From Pseudomonadota bacterium (lineage in GTDB: Bacteria; Pseudomonadota; Gammaproteobacteria; Burkholderiales; Burkholderiaceae_C), in NCBI GenBank assembly GCA_018241895.1, contig JAFECX010000123.1, positions 1 to 43,504 of the forward strand: a stretch of 43,504 nucleotides of DNA, read 5' to 3'. Shown here piece after piece: positions 1 through 8,938 of this stretch. Positions within the stretch are counted from its first letter, which is position 1; every line of letters starts with the position of its first letter. The notes below the pieces were generated by a model that was not told the origin of the DNA, did not search any database, and was given only the letters and a program-made list of their open reading frames with translations. A program made the translations under genes and the position numbers.

Positions 1-2
1 AG

Positions 3-701
3 CCGCTGGCGCCTGCCGCGTGGGGCGTCGACAGCGCCACGCGCGACGTCTCGATCGAGGAATTGATCGACCTCGAGCAGCAGGCCGAGTTCTTCGTCGT
101 GCTCGGGCAGGACGAGGCGGCGATCGACCTGCTGGTCGAGCATCTGCGCAGCACCGGTGGCAGCAGTCCGCTGCCCTATCTGAAGCTGCTCGAGATCTAC
201 CGCCGCCGCGGCGAGCGCGACACCTACGAGCGCATGCGCGCGCGCTTCAATCGCCGCTTCAACGCCTACGCGCCCGAGTGGGACGTCGATCCGACGCACG
301 GCCGCGTGCTCGAGGACCATGCCGACGTCGTGCGGCGTCTGCAGCAGGCGTGGCCGCGACCGATCGACGCGATGGCCGAGCTCGAGGCGCTGCTGTTCCG
401 CAGGTCCGGCGGCGCACTGTTCGATCTGCCGGCCTACCGCGAGGTGCTGTTCCTGTACGCGCTGGCGCGCGATCTGCTCGATCGCGACGCGCTGGCCGGC
501 GGCAACGTCGATCTGCTGCTGCCGCTCGGGGGCGACACGGCGGGCGCCGTGCGCGCGCCCTACCTCGGCCTCGAGGGCGACGCGGCGGCGCTGGAGCCGG
601 ACGAAGAACGCCTCACGCTGCCGGTGGATCTCGACCTGTCGAGCCACGAGCGTGCATCGAGCATCTTCGATCCCCTGGACGAGACGCCGCAGCGCTCCTG
701 A
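3..701 (+). CDS. FimV-like TPR protein, C-terminal part (5' end outside window)
   Basis: The frame is open from the window edge to a TGA at 699-701, so only about 232 C-terminal residues are visible and no start can be given. The visible part begins with an acidic helical segment (LIDLEQQAEFFVVLGQ), continues with TPR-like helices (YLKLLEIYRRRGER, FNRRFNAYAPEW) and ends in an acidic tail (LDLSSHERASSIFDPLD). I recognise this as the C-terminal region of the large FimV-like proteins of Burkholderiales. These are usually annotated as type IV pilus or polar hub proteins with an N-terminal LysM and membrane segment, which would lie outside the window. Family membership rests on my memory of the motif. 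The gene converges on ybdL with 23 bp between them. Confidence 0.55.
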   Translation, partial: PLAPAAWGVDSATRDVSIEELIDLEQQAEFFVVLGQDEAAIDLLVEHLRSTGGSSPLPYLKLLEIYRRRGERDTYERMRARFNRRFNAYAPEWDVDPTHGRVLEDHADVVRRLQQAWPRPIDAMAELEALLFRRSGGALFDLPAYREVLFLYALARDLLDRDALAGGNVDLLLPLGGDTAGAVRAPYLGLEGDAAALEPDEERLTLPVDLDLSSHERASSIFDPLDETPQRS

Positions 702-724
702 CGGAGCACGCCCCCGCCACGCGC

Positions 725-1885
725 CTAGCGCAGCTGCTGCAGCCGCTGCAGCGCGGCGCGCAGCGTCTCGTCGCGCTTGGCGAAGCACAGGCGCGCCAGG
801 CGCTGCTCGAAGCCGCCGTCGTAGAACGCGGCGAGCGGGATCGCCGCCACGCCCACCTCGCGCGTGAGCCACTGGCAGAACTCGGCCTCGGGCAGTTCGC
901 TCACCGCGCTGTAGTCGACGACCTGGAAGTAGCTGCCCTGGCTGGGCAGCGCCAGCAGCTTCGTTGCCGCGAGGCCGGCGCGGAACAGGTCGCGCTTGCG
1001 CTGGTAGAAGCCGGCGAGCCCGAGGTACGGCAGCGGATCGGCCATGTAGCGCGCAAGGCCGTGCTGCATCGGCGTGTTGACGGTGAAGACGTTGAACTGG
1101 TGGACCTTGCGGAACTCGGCGGCGAGCGCTGCCGGCGCCGCCACCGTGCCCACCTTCCAGCCCGTCACGTGGTAGGTCTTGCCGAAGCTCGAGACGACGA
1201 AGGCGCGCGCGGCGAGCTCGGGAATCGACGCCGCGCTCACGTGAGCGGCATCGTCGTAGACCATGTGCTCGTAGACCTCGTCGCTCACGAGCAGCGTGTC
1301 GGTGGGCGCCAGCAGCGCCGCCAGGCGCAGCATCTCGTCGCGCGTCCACACCGCAGCGCCGGGGTTGTGGGGGCTGTTGACGACGAGCATGCGCGTGCGC
1401 GGGTTGAGCGCCGCGGCGATGCGCTCGAAGTCCGGGCGAAAGCTGCGCGGCGCGAGCGGCACGCGCACGACGCGCCCGCCGGCCAGTTCGATGCTCGGTG
1501 CGTAGCTGTCGTAGCACGGCTCGAGCACGATCACCTCGTCGCCCGGGTGCACGGCGCACAGGATGGCGGTGAGGATGGCCTGCGTCGCACCGGCCGTGAT
1601 CGTGATCTCGCGCGCCGGGTCGTAGCGGCGACCGTACAGCGTCTCGATCTTTGCCGCCACCGCCTCGCGCAGCGCCGCCACGCCGGGCATCGGCGGGTAC
1701 TGGTTGTGGCCTTCGCGCATCGCCGCGCAGACGTGGTCGACGAGCGCCGGGTCGCAGTCGAAGTCGGGGAAGCCCTGGCCGAGGTTGATCGCGCTGCGCT
1801 CCGCCGCCAGCGCCGACATGACGCTGAAGATCGTCGTGCCGACGCCGGGCAGGCGGCTCGGAAGGTTCGGGGTGCGCTCGGTCAT
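725..1885 (-). CDS. ybdL: Methionine aminotransferase (class I/II PLP aminotransferase, YbdL-like)
   Basis: 386 residues, a normal length for fold-type I aminotransferases. Visible landmarks are the N-terminal INLGQGFPDF substrate-loop motif (33-42), NSPHNPG (170-176) with the PLP-ring Asn region, SDEVYEH (201-207) with the PLP Asp and Tyr, and SSFGKTYHVTGWK (232-244) with the Schiff-base lysine at 236. The GQGFPDF and SFGKTYHVTGWK signatures fit the kynurenine/methionine aminotransferase group; methionine is the usual YbdL substrate, but specificity cannot be read from sequence alone. It is the last gene of the leftward lptF-lptG-cbiX-cysB-ybdL run, 19 bp after cysB. A sulfur amino acid enzyme directly behind CysB is a plausible functional pairing (inference). 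Confidence 0.85.
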   Translation of the reverse strand: MTERTPNLPSRLPGVGTTIFSVMSALAAERSAINLGQGFPDFDCDPALVDHVCAAMREGHNQYPPMPGVAALREAVAAKIETLYGRRYDPAREITITAGATQAILTAILCAVHPGDEVIVLEPCYDSYAPSIELAGGRVVRVPLAPRSFRPDFERIAAALNPRTRMLVVNSPHNPGAAVWTRDEMLRLAALLAPTDTLLVSDEVYEHMVYDDAAHVSAASIPELAARAFVVSSFGKTYHVTGWKVGTVAAPAALAAEFRKVHQFNVFTVNTPMQHGLARYMADPLPYLGLAGFYQRKRDLFRAGLAATKLLALPSQGSYFQVVDYSAVSELPEAEFCQWLTREVGVAAIPLAAFYDGGFEQRLARLCFAKRDETLRAALQRLQQLR

Positions 1886-1904
1886 GGCGGGTGCGGCCCA
1901 GGGT

Positions 1905-2849
1905 TCAGATGCCGTAGTCGCTGCCCTGGCCGCTCATTGCGCGCGCGACCAGCGCCGGCGTGAGCCGCGGCGACAGCAGCTCGGTGAAGGCATGCACGAA
2001 GTGTCGCAGGTAGGCGCCGCGCTTGAACGCCACGCGCGTGACGTTGCTGCCGAACAGGTGCCCGAGCGGCCGTGCGACGAGGCCCGAGTCGGGCGGCTCG
2101 TCGCGCATCGCCAGTTCGGTGACGATGCCCACGCCCAGCCCCAGGCGCACGTAGGTCTTGATGATGTCCGAGTCGATCGCCTCGAGCGCCACCTGCGGCG
2201 CCAGGCGCGCGCGCGCGAAGGCCGCGTCGATGCGCGTGCGACCGGCGACCGTCGGGTGGTACAGCACCAGTGTCTGGCCGGCGATCTGCTCGAGCGTGGG
2301 TCGTTCGACGGCGGCCAGCGCATGCGCGGCGGGCACCACCATCACGTGCTGCCAGTCGTAGCAGGGCAGCGAGACGATGCCCTCGTGCTCGGCGAGCGAC
2401 TCGGTGGCGATGCCGATGTCGGCGGCGTCGTCGCGCAGCAGACGTGCCACCTGCTCGGGCACGCTCTGGTGCAGCACCACCTGCACCTTCGGGTAGCGCT
2501 GGCGCAGCTCGGCGATCGGCCCGGGCAGGAAATAGCGCGCCTGCGTGTGCGTGGTGGCGATCGACAGCGTGCCGGCGTCCTGCTTCGAATACTCCTGGCC
2601 GATGCGCCTGAGGTTGGTGACCTCGCGCATGATGATCTCGATCGACTCGAGCGCGCGCAGGCCGGGCTCGGTGACGCGCTTCAGGCGCTTGCCGTGGCGC
2701 GCGAACAGGTCGATGCCGAGCTCCTCCTCGAGCTCGAGGATCGCCTTGCTGACGCCGGGCTGCGACGTGTGCAGCGCCTTGGCGGTCTCGGTGAGGTTGA
2801 GGTCGCGGCGCACGGCCTCCTGGACGAAACGGAACTGGTGCAGGTTCAT
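1905..2849 (-). CDS. cysB: CysB-type LysR transcriptional regulator of sulfur assimilation
   Basis: 314 residues. The start is fixed by MNLHQFRFVQEAVRR, the usual N-terminus of CysB/Cbl proteins; the same open frame runs further upstream but only through cbiX in another phase. The LysR helix-turn-helix occupies about residues 15-40 (LTETAKALHTSQPGVSKAI). The effector domain carries CysB landmarks such as ATTHTQARYFLP near residue 100 and DIGIATE near 145. CysB activates sulfate and sulfite assimilation genes with acetylserine as inducer (family knowledge). The ATG overlaps the cbiX TGA as ATGA, implying translational coupling. Here the regulator is co-transcribed with a siroheme chelatase rather than divergent from a cys operon. 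Confidence 0.92.
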   Translation of the reverse strand: MNLHQFRFVQEAVRRDLNLTETAKALHTSQPGVSKAILELEEELGIDLFARHGKRLKRVTEPGLRALESIEIIMREVTNLRRIGQEYSKQDAGTLSIATTHTQARYFLPGPIAELRQRYPKVQVVLHQSVPEQVARLLRDDAADIGIATESLAEHEGIVSLPCYDWQHVMVVPAAHALAAVERPTLEQIAGQTLVLYHPTVAGRTRIDAAFARARLAPQVALEAIDSDIIKTYVRLGLGVGIVTELAMRDEPPDSGLVARPLGHLFGSNVTRVAFKRGAYLRHFVHAFTELLSPRLTPALVARAMSGQGSDYGI

Positions 2850-3256
2850 CGCGGGTCTTCCACGGTGGCGACGATGGCGCGCGCCATCGCCTGCACGACG
2901 GCGTCGATCTCGCCGATCGCCGGGTGCAGCGTGAACGCGGCCTGCGGATGCGTGCGGCGCAGCGCGTCGAGCAGCCGCGGCACGTCTTCGCGCACGTGGC
3001 CGCCGGCGCCCAGGAACACCGGCACGACGTGCACGGCGCGCGCGCCGGCGGCCACCAGCTCGGCGCCGGCGCGCGGCAGGTTGGGCGCCATGCACTCGAG
3101 GTAGGCCAGGCGCACGCGCAGCGCCGGGCGTGCGGCGCCGATCGCGGCGGCGACGGCCTCGAACGGCGCCGCCCAGCGCGGGTCGCGCGCGCCGTGCGCG
3201 AACAGGATCAGCGCGTCCGCCGCTGCGTTTGCAATGCCTGGGGCGGCGTTCGTCAT
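2846..3256 (-). CDS. cbiX: Sirohydrochlorin chelatase, short CbiX type
   Basis: 136 residues, matching the short single-domain CbiX(S) chelatases. It opens, after a short Ala-rich leader, with DALILFAHGARDPRW, containing the metal-site histidine of the family, and continues with LAYLECMAPNLP and VVPVFLGAGGHVREDVP, which holds the second conserved His. It would insert Fe or Co into sirohydrochlorin; beside cysB the likely use is siroheme for sulfite reductase (inference). The ATG at 3256 overlaps the lptG stop (ATGA) and its own TGA overlaps the cysB ATG. The open frame extends upstream to 3751 but that stretch lies inside lptG and has shadow composition. Confidence 0.88.
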   Translation of the reverse strand: MTNAAPGIANAAADALILFAHGARDPRWAAPFEAVAAAIGAARPALRVRLAYLECMAPNLPRAGAELVAAGARAVHVVPVFLGAGGHVREDVPRLLDALRRTHPQAAFTLHPAIGEIDAVVQAMARAIVATVEDPR

Positions 3257-4365
3257 CGATAGCGCACCAGCCAGCCGAACGCGGCCAGCGACATCAGCAG
3301 GAACAGCAGGCTCGGCGTGGCGGCGACGATCCACGGCGTCCAGTCGCGCAGCAGCCCGATGTGGCCGGCCAGGTTGTTCAGCAGCACGAAGCCGATGCCC
3401 AGCATGATGCCGCCGAAGACCTTGAGGCTGATGCCGCCGGCACGCGCGTGCAGGTACGCGAAGGGCAGCGCGAGCGTGACCATGACGAGGCAGGCCCAGG
3501 GGTAAAGCGCGCGCTTCCAGAACTGGATCTCGTAGCGCTGCGAGGCCTGCTCCTGCGTGTCGAGATGGCGGCTGTAGCGCCACAGCTCGAGCGTGCTCAT
3601 GGTCTCGAGCGGCAGCACGGCGGCCGTCACCACGGACGGTGCGAGCGTGCTCGGCCAGTCGAATTCGGAGCGCTCCTGCACCTGCACGAGCGGCGTGCCC
3701 TGCGTGCCGTCGAGCGGCCAGCGTGTGATCCGGGCGCGATCGAGGTGCCATATGTCGTGCGCGTCGACCACGGCGCCGGCGGCCTCGATCTGGCGCACGA
3801 GGCGCCCGTCGGCGTCGAACTCGAAGATGCGCACGCCCTGCAGCACGCCGTCGGCGCCGGTGCCGGCGATGTTGATCGACACGCTGCCTTCGCCCGCGGG
3901 CGTGCGGTACTTCTCCTTGAGCCAGGCGCCCGCGCCCTGGAGGCGCAAGCTGCCGCTGAGCCGGGCCTCGAGCAGCACGCCCTGGCGTTCGGCGAAGGGC
4001 GTCACGTAGTCGCCCACCGCCAGCGTCAGCAGCGCGAACGCGGCACCGAGTCCGGCGAGCAGCCCGAGGGCGCGCCCCGGGCCCAGGCCGCCGGTGCGCA
4101 GGATCGTGAACTCGCTCGTCTGCGCCAGGCGCGCGAGCGAGTAGATGGTGCCGATCAGCACGGCGATCGGCATCAGTTCGTACAGGTGCCCGGGCAGCAG
4201 CCAGGCCGCCGACAGCATGGCGTCGAGCGCACCGCGGCCGCGCGTGCCGATGTCGTCGAGGCGGTCGACGAAGTCGATGAAGAAGAACAGGGCGAGGAAG
4301 GCGAGCGCGACGAAGCCCACCGACGCGACGATGTCGCGATACAGCAGCCGGCGCACCGTCCTCAT
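3253..4365 (-). CDS. lptG: LPS export ABC permease LptG
   Basis: 370 residues, normal length. The N-terminus [19 protein letters not shown] leads into a first membrane segment. Two further helices follow (LYELMPIAVLIGTIYSLARL and the GRALGLLAGLGAAFALLTLAV region), then a periplasmic beta-jellyroll-like region from about 120 to 270, and three C-terminal helices including WKRALYPWACLVMVTLALPF. LptF and LptG form the inner-membrane pair that, powered by LptB2, extracts LPS and passes it to LptC. The start at 4365 overlaps the lptF stop by ATGA and the gene's own TGA overlaps the cbiX ATG. The longer open frame upstream is not needed. Confidence 0.95.
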   Translation of the reverse strand: MRTVRRLLYRDIVASVGFVALAFLALFFFIDFVDRLDDIGTRGRGALDAMLSAAWLLPGHLYELMPIAVLIGTIYSLARLAQTSEFTILRTGGLGPGRALGLLAGLGAAFALLTLAVGDYVTPFAERQGVLLEARLSGSLRLQGAGAWLKEKYRTPAGEGSVSINIAGTGADGVLQGVRIFEFDADGRLVRQIEAAGAVVDAHDIWHLDRARITRWPLDGTQGTPLVQVQERSEFDWPSTLAPSVVTAAVLPLETMSTLELWRYSRHLDTQEQASQRYEIQFWKRALYPWACLVMVTLALPFAYLHARAGGISLKVFGGIMLGIGFVLLNNLAGHIGLLRDWTPWIVAATPSLLFLLMSLAAFGWLVRYR

Positions 4366-5459
4366 GGCGTCACGGCGCGACGGTGCGGCAGCAGGCGCAG
4401 CACCGCCGCGTGCTCGCGCCACCAGACGAGCGCCAGCGCGGCGGCGAAGGCGACGCCGTGCACGCCGAGCAATGCCGCCGCCATCGAAAGGCGGCCGCCC
4501 GCCACCCAGGCCTGCGACAGGTTGATGAGGTTGTAGTAGACGGCGAAGCTCAGCAGCGCGAGCAGCAGGTTCCAGTTGCTGGCGCGCCGCGGATTGGTGG
4601 CGGCCAGGCCGATGCCCAGCAGCAGCAGGTTGGCGGCACCGAACAGCAGCCCGAGGCGCCAGACGAGTTCGGCCTGGTGGCGCGGCGTCGGGTCGGCCAG
4701 CAAGGCGGCGGTGGCCACCGCCTTGGGCGGCCGCGCCTCGGCGGCGCGCACGGCGCGTTCGCCGGCCAGCACGCGGTAGCTGTCGAAGCTGGCCAGCGTG
4801 CGCACCTGGCTGCGCGAGTCGACCTCGTTGCGCTGCCCCTGCTCGAGCACGAGGAAGCGCTCGCCGCCCCGCGTCTCGAGGCGCCCCGAGTGCGCCGACG
4901 TCACGGCCTCGCCATGGTCGCCCTGCGTCAGGATGAACACGTTGCGCGCGTTGATGCCGTCGGCGCTCTCGCGCTCGACGAAGAACACGCGCCGCCCGTC
5001 GCTCGAGGTCTGGAACACGCCCGGCGCCACGCGCGCGATGTCGCTGCGCTGCGCATAGCGGTCGCGCAGCTCGAGGCTGTTGCGGTTGCCCCAGGGCCAG
5101 GCGAAGAGCACCAGCAGGCCGATCACCAGCAGCACCGGCCAGGTGGTGCGCAGCACCGGCTGCACGAAGCGCGCCAGGCCGATGCCGCTGGCGAACCAGA
5201 TCGCCATCTCGCTGTCGCGGTACATGCGCCCGAGCGTGAGCACGACGGCGACGAACAGCGACAGCGCCAGCATCGTCGGCAGGTTGCCCAGCGAGACGTA
5301 GCCCAGCAGCAGCACCACGTCCTGCGGCGCGACTGCGCCGCCGGCGGCCTGGCCGATCGTGCGGATCAGGAACATCGTCAGCACGATCGTGAGGATCACG
5401 ACCAGCGTCGCACCGAAGGTTCTCGCCAGCTCTCTTCGTACGGTCGAATCGAATAACAT
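4362..5459 (-). CDS. lptF: LPS export ABC permease LptF
   Basis: 365 residues. It starts [22 protein letters not shown], the typical LptF opening, followed by membrane helices near 15-35 and 55-75, one near 105-120, a periplasmic domain from about 125 to 260, and three C-terminal helices ending LALVWWREH. Partner of LptG in the LPS export complex. It is the first gene of the leftward operon and faces pepA across only 27 bp, the same divergent arrangement as E. coli lptFG and pepA. The apparent -10 box lies over the pepA start codon. Confidence 0.95.
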   Translation of the reverse strand: MLFDSTVRRELARTFGATLVVILTIVLTMFLIRTIGQAAGGAVAPQDVVLLLGYVSLGNLPTMLALSLFVAVVLTLGRMYRDSEMAIWFASGIGLARFVQPVLRTTWPVLLVIGLLVLFAWPWGNRNSLELRDRYAQRSDIARVAPGVFQTSSDGRRVFFVERESADGINARNVFILTQGDHGEAVTSAHSGRLETRGGERFLVLEQGQRNEVDSRSQVRTLASFDSYRVLAGERAVRAAEARPPKAVATAALLADPTPRHQAELVWRLGLLFGAANLLLLGIGLAATNPRRASNWNLLLALLSFAVYYNLINLSQAWVAGGRLSMAAALLGVHGVAFAAALALVWWREHAAVLRLLPHRRAVTP

Positions 5460-5483
5460 CCGCGCGTCTCTCTACGCGGCGGA

Positions 5484-5489
5484 ATTATG
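5484..5489 (-). promoter_or_regulatory. Putative -10 box (CATAAT) for the lptF operon
   Basis: On the minus strand the hexamer CATAAT matches TATAAT at five of six positions and would give an RNA start near 5477, about 18 nt before the lptF ATG. It overlaps the pepA start codon, so the two divergent promoters must be nested in about 30 bp. No convincing -35 box is visible. Confidence 0.4.
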
Positions 5490-6947
5490 GACTTCAACGC
5501 GCTCACACCCGGCAAGAGCGGATGGGCCGGCGTGGCTGCCGATGCGTTGCTGGTGGTGGTGGCGGGCGAGGCTGCGGCGGCGCAGCTCGAGGCGCCGCTG
5601 GCCGGCCTGCTCCACGAGGCCCTCGAAGCGCACGACTTCGCGCTCGAGAATGGTCGCACGCTGACCTTGCACGGCGCGCCCGGCGTGAAGGCGCCGCGCC
5701 TCGTCTTCGCCTGGGCAGCGGATGCGTCGCCCAGGGCGCTGCGCAAGGCGGTGGCTGGCGGCGCGGCGGCGATCAAGGGCGGTGGCGCCGAGCACGTCGC
5801 GTTGGCGCGGGCCGGCGGCGGCGCACTCGGCGCCGAGCATGCCGAGGCGATCGTCGCCGCGCTCGACGAGGCCACCTACCAGTACCGTGCCACCAAGCCG
5901 AGCGCGCCGGCACCGAGCCGCCTGGCGCGCGCCAGCGTGCTGTGCACGAAGGCCGAGCATCGGGCCGTCACCGAAGGCGTGACGCGCGGGCGCGCGATCG
6001 CTGCCGGCGTCGATCTGGCGCGCGAGTGCGCCAACCGGCCGGCCAACGTCTGCACGCCGGGCTATCTCGCCGAGCAGGCCGCCAAGCTTGCCAAGTCGCA
6101 CGGCCTGAAGGTCGAGGTGCTCGGGCGCAAGGACTGCGACAAGCTCGGCATGGGCGCCTTCCTCGCCGTCGCCCAGGGCTCGGACGAGCCGCCCCGGTTC
6201 ATCGTCGCGCGCTACCAGGGTGCGGCCAAGACCGCGGCGCCGCTGGTGCTGGTGGGCAAGGGCATCACGTTCGACAGCGGGGGCATCTCGCTCAAGCCCG
6301 CCGCCGAGATGGACGAGATGAAGTTCGACATGGGCGGCGCCGCCAGCGTGCTGGGCACGCTGCGTGCGGTGGCCGAGATCGGCGCCAAGGTCAACCTGGT
6401 CGGCCTCATCGCTTCGTGCGAGAACCTGCCCAGCGGCCGCTCGGTCAAGCCGGGCGATGTCGTGACCAGCCTGTCGGGGCAGACGGTCGAGGTCCTCAAC
6501 ACCGACGCCGAAGGCCGCCTCGTCCTGTGCGATGCGCTCACCTACGCCGAGCGCCTCGAGCCCGCGGCCGTGGTCGACATCGCCACGCTGACCGGTGCCT
6601 GCGTGATTGCGCTCGGACACCACCGTTCGGGGCTGTTCAGCGCCGATGACGATCTTGCGGCCGAACTGCTTGCGGCCGGCGAGCGTGCGCTCGATCCGGC
6701 CTGGCGCATGCCGCTGGACGCCGAGTACGACGAGGCGTTGAAGAGCAACTTCGCCGACATGGCCAACGTCGGGCCGCGCGCCGGCGGCGCCATCACGGCT
6801 GCGAAGTTCCTCGAACGCTTCGCGAAGAAGCTGCGCTGGGCGCACCTGGACATCGCCGGCACGGCGTGGCGCTCGGGCAAGGACAAGGGCGCCACCGGAC
6901 GCCCGGTGGGCCTGCTCACGCAGTGGGTGCTCGCGCGCGCCGGCTGA
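5487..6947 (+). CDS. pepA: Leucyl aminopeptidase (M17, cytosol aminopeptidase)
   Basis: 486 residues, the usual M17 length. The C-terminal catalytic domain is complete: [14 protein letters not shown] (257-270) supplies metal ligands Lys258 and Asp263 and catalytic Lys270; [10 protein letters not shown] (279-288) supplies Asp281; and [10 protein letters not shown] (338-347) supplies Asp340, Glu342 and catalytic Arg344. It removes N-terminal residues, leucine preferred, as a two-metal hexamer. In E. coli PepA is also a DNA-binding protein; that role is not shown here. The start is ATG with a GGCGGAA element just upstream. It is followed after 90 bp by holC, reproducing the E. coli pepA-holC order, but valS lies about 28 kb away. 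Confidence 0.96.
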   Translation: MDFNALTPGKSGWAGVAADALLVVVAGEAAAAQLEAPLAGLLHEALEAHDFALENGRTLTLHGAPGVKAPRLVFAWAADASPRALRKAVAGGAAAIKGGGAEHVALARAGGGALGAEHAEAIVAALDEATYQYRATKPSAPAPSRLARASVLCTKAEHRAVTEGVTRGRAIAAGVDLARECANRPANVCTPGYLAEQAAKLAKSHGLKVEVLGRKDCDKLGMGAFLAVAQGSDEPPRFIVARYQGAAKTAAPLVLVGKGITFDSGGISLKPAAEMDEMKFDMGGAASVLGTLRAVAEIGAKVNLVGLIASCENLPSGRSVKPGDVVTSLSGQTVEVLNTDAEGRLVLCDALTYAERLEPAAVVDIATLTGACVIALGHHRSGLFSADDDLAAELLAAGERALDPAWRMPLDAEYDEALKSNFADMANVGPRAGGAITAAKFLERFAKKLRWAHLDIAGTAWRSGKDKGATGRPVGLLTQWVLARAG

Positions 6948-7037
6948 GCGCCGGCGGCACGAGCGCAGCCTGCGGCAGCGAGCGCGCGATCGACGCCCGG
7001 GGCGCGCCGCTGCTGCCCGACACGCGCTGACGCGACG

Positions 7038-7487
7038 ATGGCGGTCGAGGTCGAGTTCCACACCGGCGTCGCCGATCCGCTGCGCTTCGCCTGCCGCTTG
7101 TCGAGAAAGGCGATGCGCCGCGGCGCGCGGCTGGTGTGCACGGCGCCGGCGCCGCTGCTGCAGGAACTGGATCGCGCGCTGTGGGTCTTCGACGAGCGCG
7201 ACTTCGTGCCCCACGTGCGGCTGCCCGCGACGTCGCCGGACGTGGCTGCACGCACGCCGATCTGGCTGTGCGAGCGGGTCGACGCCGCCGCGCTCGATCG
7301 GCGCCATGATCGCGTGCTCGTCAACCTCGGTGCCGAAGCACCTGCCGAGCCGCAGCGTTTCGTGCGCATCATCGAGGTGGTCGGCACGGATGCCGACGCG
7401 GCCGCAGCGGGCCGGGCGCGCTGGCGCGCCTACCGTGCGCTGGGCCTCGGGATCCGACACCATGCGGCAGGGCAGGGCGGCTCTTGA
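7038..7487 (+). CDS. holC: DNA polymerase III chi subunit
   Basis: 149 residues, in the range for HolC. The sequence shows the family pattern VEFHTGVADPLRFACRLSRKA near the N-terminus, LDRALWVFDERDFVPH around residues 48-63 and VLVNLGAE near 95. Chi joins the clamp-loader psi subunit to single-strand binding protein at the replication fork. Its position just after pepA supports the call, as this neighbourhood is shared with E. coli. A terminator-like hairpin follows 86 bp after the stop. Confidence 0.88.
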   Translation: MAVEVEFHTGVADPLRFACRLSRKAMRRGARLVCTAPAPLLQELDRALWVFDERDFVPHVRLPATSPDVAARTPIWLCERVDAAALDRRHDRVLVNLGAEAPAEPQRFVRIIEVVGTDADAAAAGRARWRAYRALGLGIRHHAAGQGGS

Positions 7488-7573
7488 GAGGGTGCGGGCT
7501 CCGGACAAACCCTGAACTCGCGGCGTCTGGCCAGCCGTCGGTCGAACACCGTCGGCCACCGGCAGGCCCGATG

Positions 7574-7602
7574 AAAACCCCGCTGCGCCGCCGCCGGGTT
7601 TT
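7574..7602 (+). terminator. Likely Rho-independent terminator after holC
   Basis: Arms AAAACCC (7574-7580) and GGGTTTT (7596-7602) form a 7-bp stem around a GC-rich loop. The A-rich left side and T-rich right side let it work in either direction, and it separates pepA-holC from the binding-protein gene starting at 7672. Confidence 0.55.
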
Positions 7603-7671
7603 CGGTTATCGTGCCGCGCCTTCGTCGACGCCGGCTCCTCGGATCGACGCCAAACCCGTGGAGATTCGTTC

Positions 7672-8811
7672 ATGCCTCTCAAGCTCAACGTGATCGTCGG
7701 CGCCGCGGCGCTCGTGCTCGGTGGATCGGTCCAGGCACAGGACCTGATCGTCAAGATCGGCCACGTCGCGCCCACCAGCGGCCCCATCGCGCACCTGGGC
7801 AAAGACAACGAGAACGGCGCGCGCATGGCGATCGACGACCTGAACGCCAAGGGCGTGACGATCGGCGGCAAGAAGGCCCGGTTCGAGCTGCTCGCAGAAG
7901 ACGACGCCGCCGACCCGAAGCAGGGCACCGCGGCGGCGCAGAAGCTGGTCGACAGCAAGGTCAACGGCGTCGTCGGCCACCTCAACAGCGGCACCACGAT
8001 CCCGGCATCCAAGATCTACTTCGATGCCGGCATTCCGCAGATCAGCCCCTCGGCCACCAACCCCAAGTACACGCGCCAGGGCTACAAGACCGCGTTTCGC
8101 GTCGTCGCCGACGACGTGCATCTGGGCGGCACGCTGGGCCGCTATGCGGTCAAGGAGCTCAAGGGCAAGAGCATCGGCGTGATCGACGATCGCACCGCCT
8201 ACGGCCAGGGCCTGGCCGACGAATTCGACAAGGCCGTCAAGGCCGCCGGCGGCAACGTCGTCGGGCGCGAGTTCACGAACGACAAGGCCACCGACTTCAC
8301 CGCCATCCTGACCACGCTCAAGGCCAAGAAGCCGGACATCGTCTTCTACGGCGGCATGGATGCCGTCGGCGGACCGATGCTGCGCCAGATGAAGCAACTG
8401 GGCATCGACGCGAAGTTCATGGGCGGCGACGGCGTGTGCACGAACGAACTGCCCAAGCTCGCGCAGCAGGGCATGAGCGACGGCCAGGTCATCTGCGCCG
8501 AAGCCGGCGGCGTGGAGGGTGCGCAGAAGGTCGGCATGGACAAGTTCTACGCCGACTACAAGAAGAAGTTCGGTGTCGACGTGAAGCTGTACGCGCCCTA
8601 CGTGTACGACGCCGTCAACGCGCTGGCCAACGCGATGGTCAAGGCCGGCTCGTCGGATCCGGCCAAGTACCTGCCGGCGCTGGCTGCGATCTCGTTCGAC
8701 GGCGTCTCGGGCCACATCGCCTTCGACCAGAAGGGCGACATCAAGAACGGCGCGCTCACGCTGTACACCTTCAAGGGTGGCGAGCGCAGCCAGATCGCCG
8801 TCGTGCGCTGA
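7672..8811 (+). CDS. Branched-chain amino acid ABC transporter substrate-binding protein
   Basis: 379 residues with a cleavable signal peptide (hydrophobic core VIVGAAALVLGGS, cleavage near AQA at 22-24). The mature part has the periplasmic-binding-protein type I fold of the LivJ/LivK group: KIGHVAPTSGPIAHLGKDNENGARMAIDDLN, then AYGQGLADEF and FYGGMDAVGGPM. It would deliver leucine-type amino acids or related compounds to a LivHMGF permease. It reads towards the leftward livF and is monocistronic, bounded by hairpins on both sides. Unlike the other binding protein at 12732-13850, it lacks the early Cys pair. The true ligand is unknown. Confidence 0.88.
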   Translation: MPLKLNVIVGAAALVLGGSVQAQDLIVKIGHVAPTSGPIAHLGKDNENGARMAIDDLNAKGVTIGGKKARFELLAEDDAADPKQGTAAAQKLVDSKVNGVVGHLNSGTTIPASKIYFDAGIPQISPSATNPKYTRQGYKTAFRVVADDVHLGGTLGRYAVKELKGKSIGVIDDRTAYGQGLADEFDKAVKAAGGNVVGREFTNDKATDFTAILTTLKAKKPDIVFYGGMDAVGGPMLRQMKQLGIDAKFMGGDGVCTNELPKLAQQGMSDGQVICAEAGGVEGAQKVGMDKFYADYKKKFGVDVKLYAPYVYDAVNALANAMVKAGSSDPAKYLPALAAISFDGVSGHIAFDQKGDIKNGALTLYTFKGGERSQIAVVR

Positions 8812-8878
8812 GAGCGGCGAGCGGCGCGCCGCGCCGCGAGCCTGGTCGACCAGAGGCGCTGCGCGTCGCTGCGCATCG

Positions 8879-8903
8879 AGGGGCCCCGCGGGGCCCCTTC
8901 GTT
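8879..8903 (+). terminator. Rho-independent terminator after the binding-protein gene
   Basis: A perfect 20-nt palindrome at 8879-8898 (AGGGGCCCCG and its complement) is followed by TCGTTT. It lies in the 127-bp gap between this gene and the convergent livF and probably ends the rightward transcript. The opposite side has no T tract. Confidence 0.7.
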
Positions 8904-8938
8904 TGGTGCGCGGGGTCGGGCGCCTGCCGCACGCGCGC

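Noticed and set aside
20..1963. A 647-codon plus-strand frame overlapping the FimV-like gene and the ybdL antisense
   Set aside because: Out of phase with the FimV-like protein and antisense to the aminotransferase; shadow composition.
6948..7037. Extra gene between pepA and holC
   Set aside because: Only 90 bp with no plausible start or ribosome-binding site; read as intergenic leader of holC.
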